Of a DNA stretch of 64,000 nt, positions 11,692 to 22,571 are shown piece by piece. The DNA is from Ciborinia camelliae (Eukaryota; Ascomycota; Leotiomycetes; Helotiales; Sclerotiniaceae). The position numbers and the translations under genes were made by a program. The stretch covers positions 1,688,270-1,752,269 of the forward strand of contig JANPYM010000013.1 in assembly GCA_025890175.1 (NCBI GenBank), given 5' to 3'. The notes under the pieces were generated by a model that saw only the letters and a program-made list of their open reading frames with translations, was not told the DNA's origin and did not search any database. How positions within the stretch are numbered: the stretch's first letter is position 1; each line of letters begins with the position of its first letter.

Positions 11692-12288
11692 ATGACTACT
11701 CCGCAGCAAGAAACCTTATCAAATGGCCTTCGAAATCCCCAACGCCTCATAACTACCACCGACGCAAATGGCAAAGCCATTCTCGAACCTAGCATTTCCC
11801 CAATTCCCGTATGGCAACCAGTACAAAAAAACGACATGTCCTTCTTCCTTGCCTACACCACCCATCAATTCCCCGCCTCCCTCTCCCACGCTCCCTCATC
11901 CCACAACTCTACATCCACCACGCCCATCGACATAGCATCCTACGCGCAAGATCTCGCCTCCCCGCCCGGTCTCTCCATCTCCTCCGGAACCGTCCTTCGC
12001 TTCGTAGATTTCGCACCGGGAATAGCTTGTCCGATGCATAAAACGGTGAGTCTGGATTACGGCGTTGTGTTGGAGGGATCTATACAATTGGAGTTGGATT
12101 CGGGGGAGAAGAGGCTGATGCAGAGAGGGGATGTTTGTGTGCAGAGGGCGACGAATCATGCTTGGAGGAATGTTACTGAGGGGGGTGGGTGGGCAAGGAT
12201 GATGTTTGTGTTGACGGCGGCGGAAGGAGGGGTGGGCATTGAGGAGAAAGGGGTGGAGGGGATGGAGGGAGTTAGGAGAAGTGAGTAG
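11692..12288 (+). CDS. Single-domain cupin protein, 198 aa
   Basis: One uninterrupted frame; ATG at 11692 lies in the context CCAAAATG. Residues about 100-170 form a cupin_2 barrel: FVDFAPGIACPMHKTVSLDYGVVLEGSIQLELDSGEKRLMQRGDVCVQRATNHAWRNV. The first cupin motif keeps a His (PMHKT) and the second keeps the NHAW His, so a metal site is plausible but weaker than the full HxH..E set. The first 90 residues are Ser/Thr/Pro-rich (SHNSTSTTPID). Similar small fungal cupins often accompany secondary metabolism or act as isomerases or oxygenases; no function can be assigned here. It is convergent with the catalase-related gene. Confidence 0.8.
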   Translation: MTTPQQETLSNGLRNPQRLITTTDANGKAILEPSISPIPVWQPVQKNDMSFFLAYTTHQFPASLSHAPSSHNSTSTTPIDIASYAQDLASPPGLSISSGTVLRFVDFAPGIACPMHKTVSLDYGVVLEGSIQLELDSGEKRLMQRGDVCVQRATNHAWRNVTEGGGWARMMFVLTAAEGGVGIEEKGVEGMEGVRRSE

Positions 12289-12669
12289 TGGTGTATTTCG
12301 ATCTTCAACGGATTCAGTTTTAGGTATTTGTCGGAACAGTGGGGTCTGAGTTTTCGAGACTGGGTCGGAGAACGAGGATCTTGTGGAATGCTGGGATGGA
12401 GATTTCTTGTTTTTCATTGGTAGCTGGCGATGAACTCTATTAAGGGACAGGGATGAAACTGGTCCGAACTACATTAGACGAAAGATCGAATTGCTCCACA
12501 CAATTTCTCATATTGCAGGAGCTATGAATTTCCAATGAATTAAAGAAGAAAGATAATATCACCGAAACCTCATATCCCAATCAAATTCCATGAATCGAAA
12601 GACAAAACCGCCGATATGTATGAATCCCAATTGCCGCTCACATTCCCTACTCTTATGCCTTTCTAAAGC

Positions 12670-13705
12670 CTATGCAGCTCTCCTCTCCTTTCCAGAAATC
12701 AAATAGACTCCCGCTCGAACATCCAGCAATGGATCAGCACTAGCATCAACTCCTTCCACCCTTGGTATCGGATCAAAAATAATATGCTTCTGCTCCTTCT
12801 CATTGTTCCCCAACACTCCCTCTACTCTAACCCGTCCCAATTCCACAATCTTCCTCCCCTCCGGCCAATGCACAGTTGCATCATCCGTAACATCTCCCTC
12901 CTCCGCAATCTGAACCACCAATTTAAATTCCACCGGTCCTTTCTCCAATGTCCCAATTATCTCTTCCGTAAGATAATTATCCCCTAAACTTTTCTTCTGC
13001 TCCTCAGTCGCAATCTCGATGCCGCCGATAGGTACAATACGATACCTCACCAAAGTTTCTTTCCCATCTTGGGCAATGAACTTGAAGGCATTAACACCCC
13101 AATAACACTCTTTGGACCAACTGGTGGGTGCCGGCTTCGGCGCTTGCACAAACGCCAATGCTTTCGGGTGCGTCCCCAAAAATCTCTCAATGGGCGTGGG
13201 ACTCTCAACCCCTTCTCCACTACTCGCCGCGGCCTTCAAAAATTGCAAAAACTCCTCGCCGGTTCGGACGGGAAAAAAGGGCGTGGAATGCGCTACGATA
13301 TCCGTATGTTGGTGCTTCTCGGCATCGAGAATAAAGCGGATCGCCATGCCGCGGGGATCGGCATTGGCGTCGAAATCGGGAATGGATGGGATGCCGGTGG
13401 AATTGGAAAAGCGCACCCAGATGGGTGTGGATGGGGAGGAGAAGTGAGGGGCGCGCGAGAGCGTCCGGGCACCGGGAGTGGGGATGAAGGTCCCGGTTAG
13501 GAGGAGCCCTTTTGCGTGGGCTGGGAATGCGGTGTTAGATATGGCTTGTGCGGAATTTTTAGGGTAGGTGGAAGTGCAGGATTGGAAGAGAATGGGCGTG
13601 GAACTTACCAGGACGTTTTCCGGGGTGTTTGCCAAACATAGATTGTAGTTGATGGACTAGATCTTCACTAGTTTTGACTACGGCGGGGTCGGCTGGGAGA
13701 GGCAT
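12670..13705 (-). CDS. Catalase-related (SrpA-like) heme protein, 315 aa
   Basis: Exons 13609-13705 and 12670-13520, joined across an 88-bp intron (GTAAGT donor), give KHPGKRPAHAKGLLLTGTFIPTPGARTLSRAPHFS. This is the N-terminal catalase signature with catalytic His at about 34 in the AHAKG motif. Further catalase-fold motifs are WVRFSNSTG, DPRGMAIRF and, near the C-terminus, IIFDPIPRVEGVDASADPLLDVRAGVYLISGKERR, where the Tyr could be the proximal heme ligand. At 315 aa it is the short form, without the long C-terminal domain. Such proteins use peroxide or organic hydroperoxides. No signal peptide or peroxisomal SKL is seen (the end is ERRAA). Confidence 0.88.
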
Positions 13706-16186
13706 GATTGCGATTTGCTATTCTGTGATTATGTCCAAATGTATTGATTTTTGGGTTTCTTTTGAAATCAGATCGAGTTGGAGTTTGAATTGAGTTTGAA
13801 TTGGGAGATCGGGTTCGAGATAAAGGATACCTCTCGAGCTTTATACGTTTGCATCAAAAGAAAACTTCACGCCCAAAACGTGAATTTCTTTAGGCACCTA
13901 AATTCCAACCCAACAATTCGTTTCAAAGATGACGCTATTTGGAATAATTTGGGAAGCTACCCCTCCTCTCATTCTCATCTCTTATTCTTATTGAACGAGG
14001 CAATACGAGTGAGATGATTGTTTATCGATCCTTTATCAGTGGTTCATATCTTGTGTAACGATGGAGTAGTTGACCAATCATATACAATTAGTCAGCTCGC
14101 ACGCGGTATGCTGCACAGTAAGCAAAGATCTAGAAGGACTAATCAAGGTTCCTGAGTGTAAGCGTGCCAGTCACTCGGTGAAAATATCCTCCCTCACAAA
14201 GCGTTGGTGGTTCTGTGGACATCTTGGAATGTACGCGGGTCCGGCGACGCCAACATGTTGGATTCGGTTGTTTTCGTTCTCTGCTTCTTCATTGGATCGA
14301 TATATTGGAATGGTTTCTCGACTCCTGAGGCCTGCGGTCAGATAACTGTTGGGTGTGATTTCTCGAGAACTCCCATATCGCATTAATAAAACTATACAAC
14401 GCTTTCACGGGTCGTGACAATTTCCATCATGTCGGTCTATAGATTGTCAGCGTTTTTCAGCTAGACTTCAGCTGATATTCCTCGATCACGACAGATTAAC
14501 ATCCTAATAAAAGAGGCTCTTGTAAAAAGCAATGCCCATGTTACACGTGTATTGGAAACGTATTCGTGGAACATGGTTGATGATGGCGTCGATAAGGTGG
14601 ATGCGCATATCTCTGACATGGATTTTTGCGAACGCTCATTCAATCTTGGACCTGCCCAAATAGGACATCTACCAGTCCGTGATAAGAGATTGCATATACC
14701 GGCTTTCCAAATGATCAGAAACTTATGCATCAAATCAATCCTGCGTTGAAGAAGTAAGGTTAAATGTTAGCCACCGAGTTAAATATGACCCAGAAACATG
14801 CGTCGCCCAGTCTGATTGGTAACCAAAAAGTTTCGTCCCCAACGGCTCGTGTAAGCATCAATATTATGTCACTGTATTAAGAACTATAACATAGGTAGGT
14901 ATTAGCCAAACAAGTTTCCCAACCTCAGAATACCCATTATTTTGATATAGCTACAAATGTAGTGCCGCGCTAAACGTTCCGTCTTCCGAGTTTATATATA
15001 GATTATCCACTCGCGTATCTAAAGGGACCTCGAAATGGGTCGGGAGGTTTTTCGATCGGAATTTCAAAATATAGCGAAATTCCTTAAATCCTCGAAATCC
15101 CATTCGTTGATAATCCTTACGATGTTATGATCTTCGCGCAGGCGTCCAATTCGATTGTCCATACCCCCCTTTATCTTTAAACATGGGAATTTGAAAATAT
15201 TGATTTTGTATACGAGAGAGAGATTGGGATTCTTGGGGACCAGGGTCTCATTCCGGATTGTTGTCCAAATACCCAATGAAAGATTGAAATTATCTCGAAG
15301 ATTAGGATTATTCAACTTTCGAACTATCGGAATCATTTATTAATATATCACAATCTTTTGTAACAATGCCGAGAACTCATCCAAATCATCCTGTAGTGAA
15401 TTCTGAAAATTAATCAAAATAGCGTTAAATCGTAACCCTATCAAATCTTAAGGAAAAAAAGACATGCGTTAGGTCTTTATTTAAAGCACGAAACCAGTAG
15501 CAATTACCTAAAGAAGACATCAACTATACGATCAGACGAATGCTAGAATGAAGAAACAGCCCGAAAAGAGCTTCAAATTAAACCAATGACTGATACATGC
15601 AAAACTATTTCTGCTTCACTTGATAATATCTTAATAAACTTTTATCTGTCTAGGTTACTGTATACACCCTCATTTAATATAAGAAAGAAAAGCAAAGCTA
15701 AAAACTAAAAATTCCTAGACTTTAACATCGAAGTTCTTTGTCTAGAAACCGTATTAGTATTATTGCTTCATTTTGATATATATAATTGGGTTTTAAAATC
15801 TTGGCAATTTTATCCTCGCTAGGCCGTACGGATTCATTATGTACTGCCTTACGCATATAAAGGGCTTCCGAAGCCCTTTATAGGAGTGAGGCTCTTTAAG
15901 CAATACATAACATTTCACTATCGATGCTGACGTAACAAAGAAGAAGTGAGAAAGTGATGAAATTGTAGATAATCTTAGGCGAAAACTATTTTATAAAATT
16001 GTTAAAGAGATGGTTTTTATAGATGATTAGATTCAATTGTTAATATAGTCGCTAGAGCTTTCGACTATAATGACATTCTTATTACAATATCTATTTATTG
16101 TTATATATAGGCTCTGCCTACAGTGAATGACATACGAATAGCCTAGCTGTACTAGTACGGCTAGTACCTTTATATAAGGTAGTGAT
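13706..16186. other. Gene-poor interval with a small palindrome
   Basis: No convincing gene. A perfect inverted repeat with 13-bp arms (TATAAAGGGCTTC and its complement) and a single-base centre lies at 15856-15882. Open frames around 14070-14750 are short and motif-free. Confidence 0.5.
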
Positions 16187-16433
16187 TGTTGGTATCAACG
16201 TGGTTTCAAAGTGTAAAGTACTTTCAGTCTATAGTGTGTATGTTGATAATCTCTGATTCATGAAGCTATACTAGAGTAAATGATTATATAGAGGTCTAGT
16301 GCTGTACTAGAACGTACTAGGACGCACTAGGCGTTCTAGTAGGTTCGCGATGCTAGTCGAACCATTACGTGCCTCATCACGTGCTAGTCACGTGCAGGTC
16401 ACGTGACCGGTAGGTCACATGATTTTCCCAACA
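16187..16433 (-). mobile_element. Solo LTR, 247 bp, TSD GTGAT
   Basis: Termini TGTTGG...CCAACA, flanked by GTGAT at 16182-16186 and 16434-16438. Read on the minus strand, the first 80 bp carry four or more CACGTGA/CATGTGA boxes, followed downstream by a CTATATAATC TATA-like motif; that sets the likely orientation. No coding region or second copy adjoins it. Confidence 0.85.
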
Positions 16434-16673
16434 GTGATCTAAAAGAAGTCCTTTTCTCTTCAGTATAGTTCTTTTATCACATTACTAATTCTTAATAGGA
16501 TTTCTATACTCTAGATAACGTATATAACATTTATAAGTATAATGAATAAACAAAAATTATTTAAATTATTTAATATATTTTATATATTTAAATTTAAACT
16601 CTACTTTTAAAATAGTTTTATATATTATAATATAGATAATCGTTTATTGTAAATAAATTCGAACTAATGTTTC

Positions 16674-16880
16674 TATTGAGGAATCAGGTCACATGGTTTC
16701 CGGTCACATGATCAGGGATCACGTGGTAAGCTATACCGCATAGGGTATAGGGGAGTAGCATATAAGGGCAGCTGGACTGCCACCAAATACATACTCCTTA
16801 GTCAAATCAATCTACTATAATTCTATCCTAGTACTTCCTTCCTACCGTATTACTAGTCATCCCAGGATATACGATTAATA
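16674..16880 (+). mobile_element. Solo LTR of the inner Copia family, 207 bp, TSD GTTTC
   Basis: Near-identical, in inverted orientation, to the LTRs at 37008-37213 and 42573-42778 apart from C/T and G/A differences. Boundaries are fixed by the 5-bp repeat GTTTC at 16669-16673 and 16881-16885, giving termini TATT...AATA. Reading plus: three TCACATG/TCACGTG boxes, then a TATA box (GCATATAAGGG) near 16760, which fits a U3 promoter in Copia sense orientation. This copy is the least mutated of the three. Confidence 0.9.
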
Positions 16881-16925
16881 GTTTCTTTAATATATTCTAC
16901 TTCGAAGTAGAATATGAAATATAAG

Positions 16926-17085
16926 TAATCAATACAATCAATACAATCAATATAATCAATACAATCAATACAATCAAGACAATCAAGACAATCAAGACAA
17001 TCAAGACAATCAAGACAATCAAGACAATCAAGACAATCAAGACAATCAATACAATCAATATAATCAATACAATCAATACAATCAA
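16926..17085. repeat. 9-bp minisatellite (CAATCAAGA / CAATCAATA)
   Basis: About 17 tandem copies of a 9-bp unit. A core of CAATCAAGA units is flanked by CAATCAATA variants on both sides. Open frames across it are artefacts of the 9-bp period. It lies about 45 bp beyond the solo LTR. Confidence 0.9.
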
Positions 17086-18382
17086 TCCACAAATATCAAG
17101 AACATTTCAATTCCAAACTAATATCTTTAAATGATTTACATTCAAGATACTATATAGAACTTTTCAAGCTGATTAGGTATCTATCTATAGAACAGAACGA
17201 AGGTCCATGATAACCTACCCACCTACCTTGGATTCTTTCTCATCTGATCTGAGCCCGAAGCCATCACTCAGCATGACTCACACATTCTAACCTCAACCCA
17301 AACCCACAACAGACAGTTAGAGAAGCCTTCTCACGCGCAAGCTTCCCAGATTTTTCAGAGTCTGTAGAGCGTGATACCGATCATCTTACAAATTTGGCCT
17401 ACGCGATGAACTTCAACTTGAACTTGAACTTGCACGATCAATTAAGTCCAGACCGAAGGTGCTATGAGCGAAAGAAAGGGGGGAGCGAACTGAATATTTC
17501 AATGTATACTCTGTATTTTCAATTGGGACCACCTATTAATACCTAATCGTTGGCAAGAAATATGAAATTCGTTAAAATGTGTTTTGTGAAATATTTACTT
17601 TTTTTCGCCAACTCTTATAAGGTTAGTATTATTAAAATGTTTCGATTAGCAAGATGTTGCGTTTTTAGAATTAATTATAACTTTTTATATAAATTATTTA
17701 TAAAAAATTTAATAAAGTCAAATGAAAATTTAGCTTCGAATTAATAATTTTATATAATATTAATTATTTTAAATATTATTGTGATGAAATAATAGTATAT
17801 TGAAGATTATAATATTGTATTGATTTTTTGAACTTTAAGATTTCAAAATCGAATTTATTTTTAGCGCGCGACATTTTGTTAGTTGCAACATTTTGGTCGT
17901 ACCAATCCCTTCGAGGGTTGGCGGGAAAATAAAAAAAACAAAAATCTATACTTAATATAAAATCACTATTCACCGCCAACGATTAGGTAGGGAGGTACCT
18001 AGATAAGTCAAACTCAAACTCAAGCGAAAATACAAAATAACGAAAGAAAACCCATCCTTCTACCGGTACTTGACATTTTTTAAAACTGCCAATCTAATCG
18101 AATCTAAACACTTTCAATCTTCAATACGATATAGAATAATGAATGAGATATTACCATTGGCAATCGAATTAATCTATCCGTCCATGGAGAGAAATTTTTA
18201 ATCAAGGTTAAGCAGCAACATGAGTGTGATCAACAAATAGCTACAGCAAATAAAGCAAAAGCAAAGAATACATAATTACAGTAAACACAAACATAGAACC
18301 ACCTTGAGACGAAAAGAAAGAGTCTTTGCAACAAATCTCCCACGATATCATAAACCTCCCACTAGAATTCATACAAACATAC
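17086..18382. other. Intergenic, nothing recognised
   Basis: A+T-rich toward 17550-17830. No gene, RNA or mobile-element boundary was identified. Confidence 0.5.
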
Positions 18383-21300
18383 TCAAAGTCCCGGAAGATC
18401 AAATCCCAGGGCGTGGGGCCAGTTCCCCAATTCTGCCGGATCGCCACCAATTCGAACCCAAACACCCACACTTGGAGTAGGACCATCGAGGATAAAAACC
18501 ATATACCAGCCAGGCGGACATACATGTGGATTAGGGGGTGCCGTAATGGTACAAGTAGTATTAAATGCACAAGCGAATTGAGGGAAAAGAGTGCGTTGGC
18601 CCATCGAATTACCATGTGTGCTGACGACCGAGCCCAGGATAGAGACACTGAGATATCTCGTCGAGGTATAGTTGGAGGTGATGGTGAAGGGTATATTTTG
18701 TGAGTACGACCAATCTGTATTTGCGAGAGAGAAAGATGGACGAGGAAGATTAGAGAGGAGATATGGAGGGGTGAAGACTTCGACTCGGTATTCTTCGGGA
18801 TGGATATTGTCTTGAGGATCGCTTCCACTGACCATGACCCGTCCGTCAAGGAGGAGGATTGCTTCAGAGTGGTAGAGACGGGCCACTGATGTATTTGCCA
18901 TGATACTCATGCGCGAATTGATGGGAAGACGGGGATCGTAGAGAATGGCGTTGAAATTGGGATCGGAGCCTAGTCCAAATCCAGCGAATCCATGATGGGC
19001 ACCATTTAGGATGAGGGTTGTGCCATCTGGAAGAGATGCCAAGCATGGCATTACGCGACGTGATGGCTGAAAAGTGTCAGTGGATTTGATATCAAGAGAA
19101 ATAATGATCCCCAATCCAAGACTATTAAAAATCTGATTGGGAAGTCTCTCCCTGTCGAAGTTGTATCTCTTCATCTTATAGAGAAAGAATGCTCTGGTCA
19201 AGCATTCTAATGTCAATGAGATCACACAGTCCGATATAAATCATAAAAAGAAATAAGATCCATACCATTCTTTCAATCACCCAAGTAGCATTCTCAGCTT
19301 CCGGTTGCATAGAAACACAATTATCAATAGCAAATCCGGCTCCCGGTGTTGAACCTCCGCAAACAAGAACGCCAATCGGATCCGTAAAAGGATAGAGCTG
19401 AGGCAGCAAGACCATAGCACCTTCAAGAGGATAATTCCGGCCACCATCCGGATCGTTTACCGCCCCCGGGATATTGGGCAATATCTTGATCGTCTCGAAT
19501 GTGACCTCATCGAGAATTCTGGCTTCGTTGTAATATGCGACAAATATACCGGAAGGAATAACTGCAAGGAATGGGTATAGATTATTGGGGTCTGTACGAG
19601 CAAGGAAATCTAGGTTGAGAACTGGAGCTCCAGTTGGAGGGAGTAGTTCCAAGCTTGGTGATGGGGGAGAATTGGAACCTATTTCGCCCCCGACTATCAA
19701 GATAGAACCGTTTGCCTTGAAAGTATCAGTAAACGTTGATTAGCGACATGAAAGAGGTAATGCGAACCATAATCATTGCTGTAGGATACCACCGAGCAAC
19801 GAGAAGACGGACTTCATTGACATTTTCTTGCCAATCATTTGTGCCCCAAACACCGGGAGATCCATCTGGCCAATACAATCGTACACCGTAAGTTGACTCA
19901 GCGGACCACTAAGGCTCAAAAATGTCAGTATCCTCTATATTAATGCTGAAAGAGTGGCAGGATAATGTGTGTGAGAGGCTGGACTGAGATCATGGAATAT
20001 CAGAGACGCAAAGAAATTGACTGTGACACGAATATTTTTGTGAATCACTGAAAAGAACATGTATTCTTACACCTCCAACGTCTATCATTCGTCCCGAAAT
20101 ATCTGGTAGAATAAGTCCTGCAGAGCAAAACACATCTGTTTTGACATGCATAGGTCTCCAAGCAAGCGTGAAATTATTGATAGCCGAGAGATCTAGTTCG
20201 TAAGCTCCTGTTGAGTTTGGCTCGCCCGTTCCGAATTTTTCAACGAATGTAACTTTGCCAGTAATCATTTGAGATGTCATCAACGGTATACAGACGCCAC
20301 CTATGAGAAATGAGTATTGGCCTGCATCGGTGCCTACTGGAAATGACCAGTTGTAGAGAGCGGGTCCATTCCATGAATAGTAAGATAGAAGACTATCTCC
20401 GCCGCATATAGCAGAGGAATTACCAGAGCAGGGAACTTGACAGTTAGATTCACTAATCAATGATGCATTCGCCGTCACGATATTTTCTACATCTCCGCAA
20501 ACTACCTTTTGTCAATGTACGGTATATTTTGAAAGAACGGTCAAGACTTACAGCACTGAGAGCCATACTCAAGGCCGGCTGCGTTATATCCGAACGTTTG
20601 ACACTGTGAAAGACAATTCGTTGCGGTAGTATTTGAACTGATTATTTGATACGGAAAAGTCCTAGTGCCTGCTATATTATCTCTAAAAGTTTACACTATC
20701 AGCCTGCATAAAATTTAAGAATTATTATGATGCAACTGACTCGAGACATCCTTGATAAGTCCAATCACCCGGTAAGTCTCTTTGCTGAACAGATGCTGGT
20801 TGAGAAGTTTGCACTGTGCCAAAAGAGTAGATTGACAATCTATTCGCCGAGCCACATATTTCGCTGGAATTGCCACTGCATGGCATGTTACAATCAGCCG
20901 GGGAGGTGGCACGAACCCCGCTATTTTCGATAAAGTTGCCACAAAAACATTCAGAGCTATACTCCATACCCGCCACATTGTAATTTAGACCAGAACAACT
21001 CGCAATGCAAGATTCGACAGTGAGCTTCTGATTATCTGGTTCCTGATAAGTAAGGATGCGACCATTTGCCCCATCGACCCAGCAGCCACTGTAAATCCAT
21101 CCAGTAGGAAGATCTGTCACGGAAGAGGACGTAGTAGAAGGAGGGGCTGTGGAGCTTAGAGTGGAATTCAGTTGATATACAGTTAAAATTCCACTAGCAC
21201 CGCAGAATTCGGAGCTATTTCCTGCACATGGAAAGCTACAATCTGTATTTGGAACTGGCACAGAACCAGCGGAAAAGGTGTTTCCACAATAGCCTAAAAG

Positions 21301-22571
21301 ACCTCCCTGTTAGTTTCAACCATAGATAGAAGTAGGATATTGACGAACATTCTCGTCCATATTCTGTTCCAAAGTATGTATACCCAATGCAGCTTTCTTC
21401 ACATGACTCTAGTGTCATGTTGCTATCATCAGAAGCTTTGGACGCAAGTGCTCGAGCACTCGTAGCTTCAGTCTGACACCCGAAATATGTATATACACCA
21501 ACTGTTTGTTGAATCGATGGTGGACTTGTGGAAGAAGGCGTTGTTCCGGCTGTGGTCGTAGTGAATGGCGCGGTCACTATGACTGTATTATTGAAGTCAT
21601 AAACGTCTAACCTATTTGACCCGCCACAGAATTCAGACGAGTTGCCCGCACATAATGTAGCACAACCACTGACGCCTTCTGGTGCAATAGTTCCGCCATT
21701 CGATAATTGATTTCCACACCCCAGAAGATAGTAAGCTTTAGACTCATTAATTTTGAATATTTCAAGAATATACTTACAGCATTCATCCGCATATTCGACT
21801 CCGGCGAGTGAGTAACCCCCTTGTTGACATGCCATTGTGCATACGTCGACAGTCATGGTAGAATTAGGGATAACTTGGTTAATCAACAGCCGACCTCCCT
21901 GACCTTCCCTGTTAATTGTTAGATTGTATCTTATTTATAAATGGGAAATCTCACGTGTAGCACCCGGAGAAATTCCAGAGTCCGGAACCAGGATTAGTCT
22001 GAGGGGGAGCCTTTCCATTCCAGAAAAGATTCAGCCTATTTGGACCGCCGCACCATTCGCTTGCATTGCCGGAACATCTCATGCTACAGTCTGAAGCGGG
22101 CGCAGGTCCAGCTCCAGCCGCGAGAATATTACCACAATCTAAAATAAACTGTCAGTACTAATATATTATGTGTTCTGAATGCCCGAACTTAACATACAAC
22201 ATTGCGAAGAATACTCCGTTCCAGCATAGTTGAGATTCTTGGAGCTACAGTATGAGATGCAAGACTCATCAGTCATATTTGTATTGTCATCGTACTCTGC
22301 GTCAGACAATGTCCGACCAATATCTCTGTATCGATTATTAGCTTCCCAAGACCAAGAAGGATGGAAAGGAATTACACGTAGCATCCTTGGGAAGTCCATG
22401 TGCTTGGTAGACTTCGAGAGATAAGGACTTTGTTTTTAACAGCATTGCCAGAAGCAGCAACGAAAGTTGCAAGCTATTATGAGTTAGTAAACTCGAGATA
22501 AATGAATTGATCAAACTCACGAAGGTCACGAGTATTGTCACTGCTGGACTGGGAAAATGACCCACGATCAT
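18383..22571 (-). CDS. Secreted glyoxal/galactose-oxidase-like copper radical oxidase with five WSC domains
   Basis: Multi-exon gene from ATG 22571 (MIVGHFPSPAVTILVTF, secretion signal) to stop at 18383. Supported exons include 22521-22571, 22376-22473, 22198-22325, 21955-22138, one starting at 21908, 19266-19714 and 18383-19066. The N-terminal half repeats the WSC pattern five times (GCYVDIGRTLSD, GCYTEGQGGRLL, GCQTEATSARAL, GCWVDGANGRIL, GCLESVAS), each with CxGNSSxxCGG, linked by Ser/Thr-rich spacers. WSC domains bind polysaccharide. The C-terminal half is a kelch oxidase: FCSAG (radical-site Cys), RWYPT (Tyr), ARLYHSEA (Tyr-His copper ligands), THGNSMGQR (His) and a DUF1929-like end. Such enzymes make H2O2 from aldehydes or alcohols outside the cell. 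The exon-5 acceptor is unclear: the expected ECYCGN join is not restored by an AG. Confidence 0.85.

Noticed and set aside
13069..13500. Long plus-strand frames opposite the catalase-related gene
   Set aside because: Antisense shadow of a gene with clear family motifs.
16853..17092. Frames encoding (CLD)n and (IVL)n peptides
   Set aside because: Product of the 9-bp minisatellite period; no start context or conserved domain.
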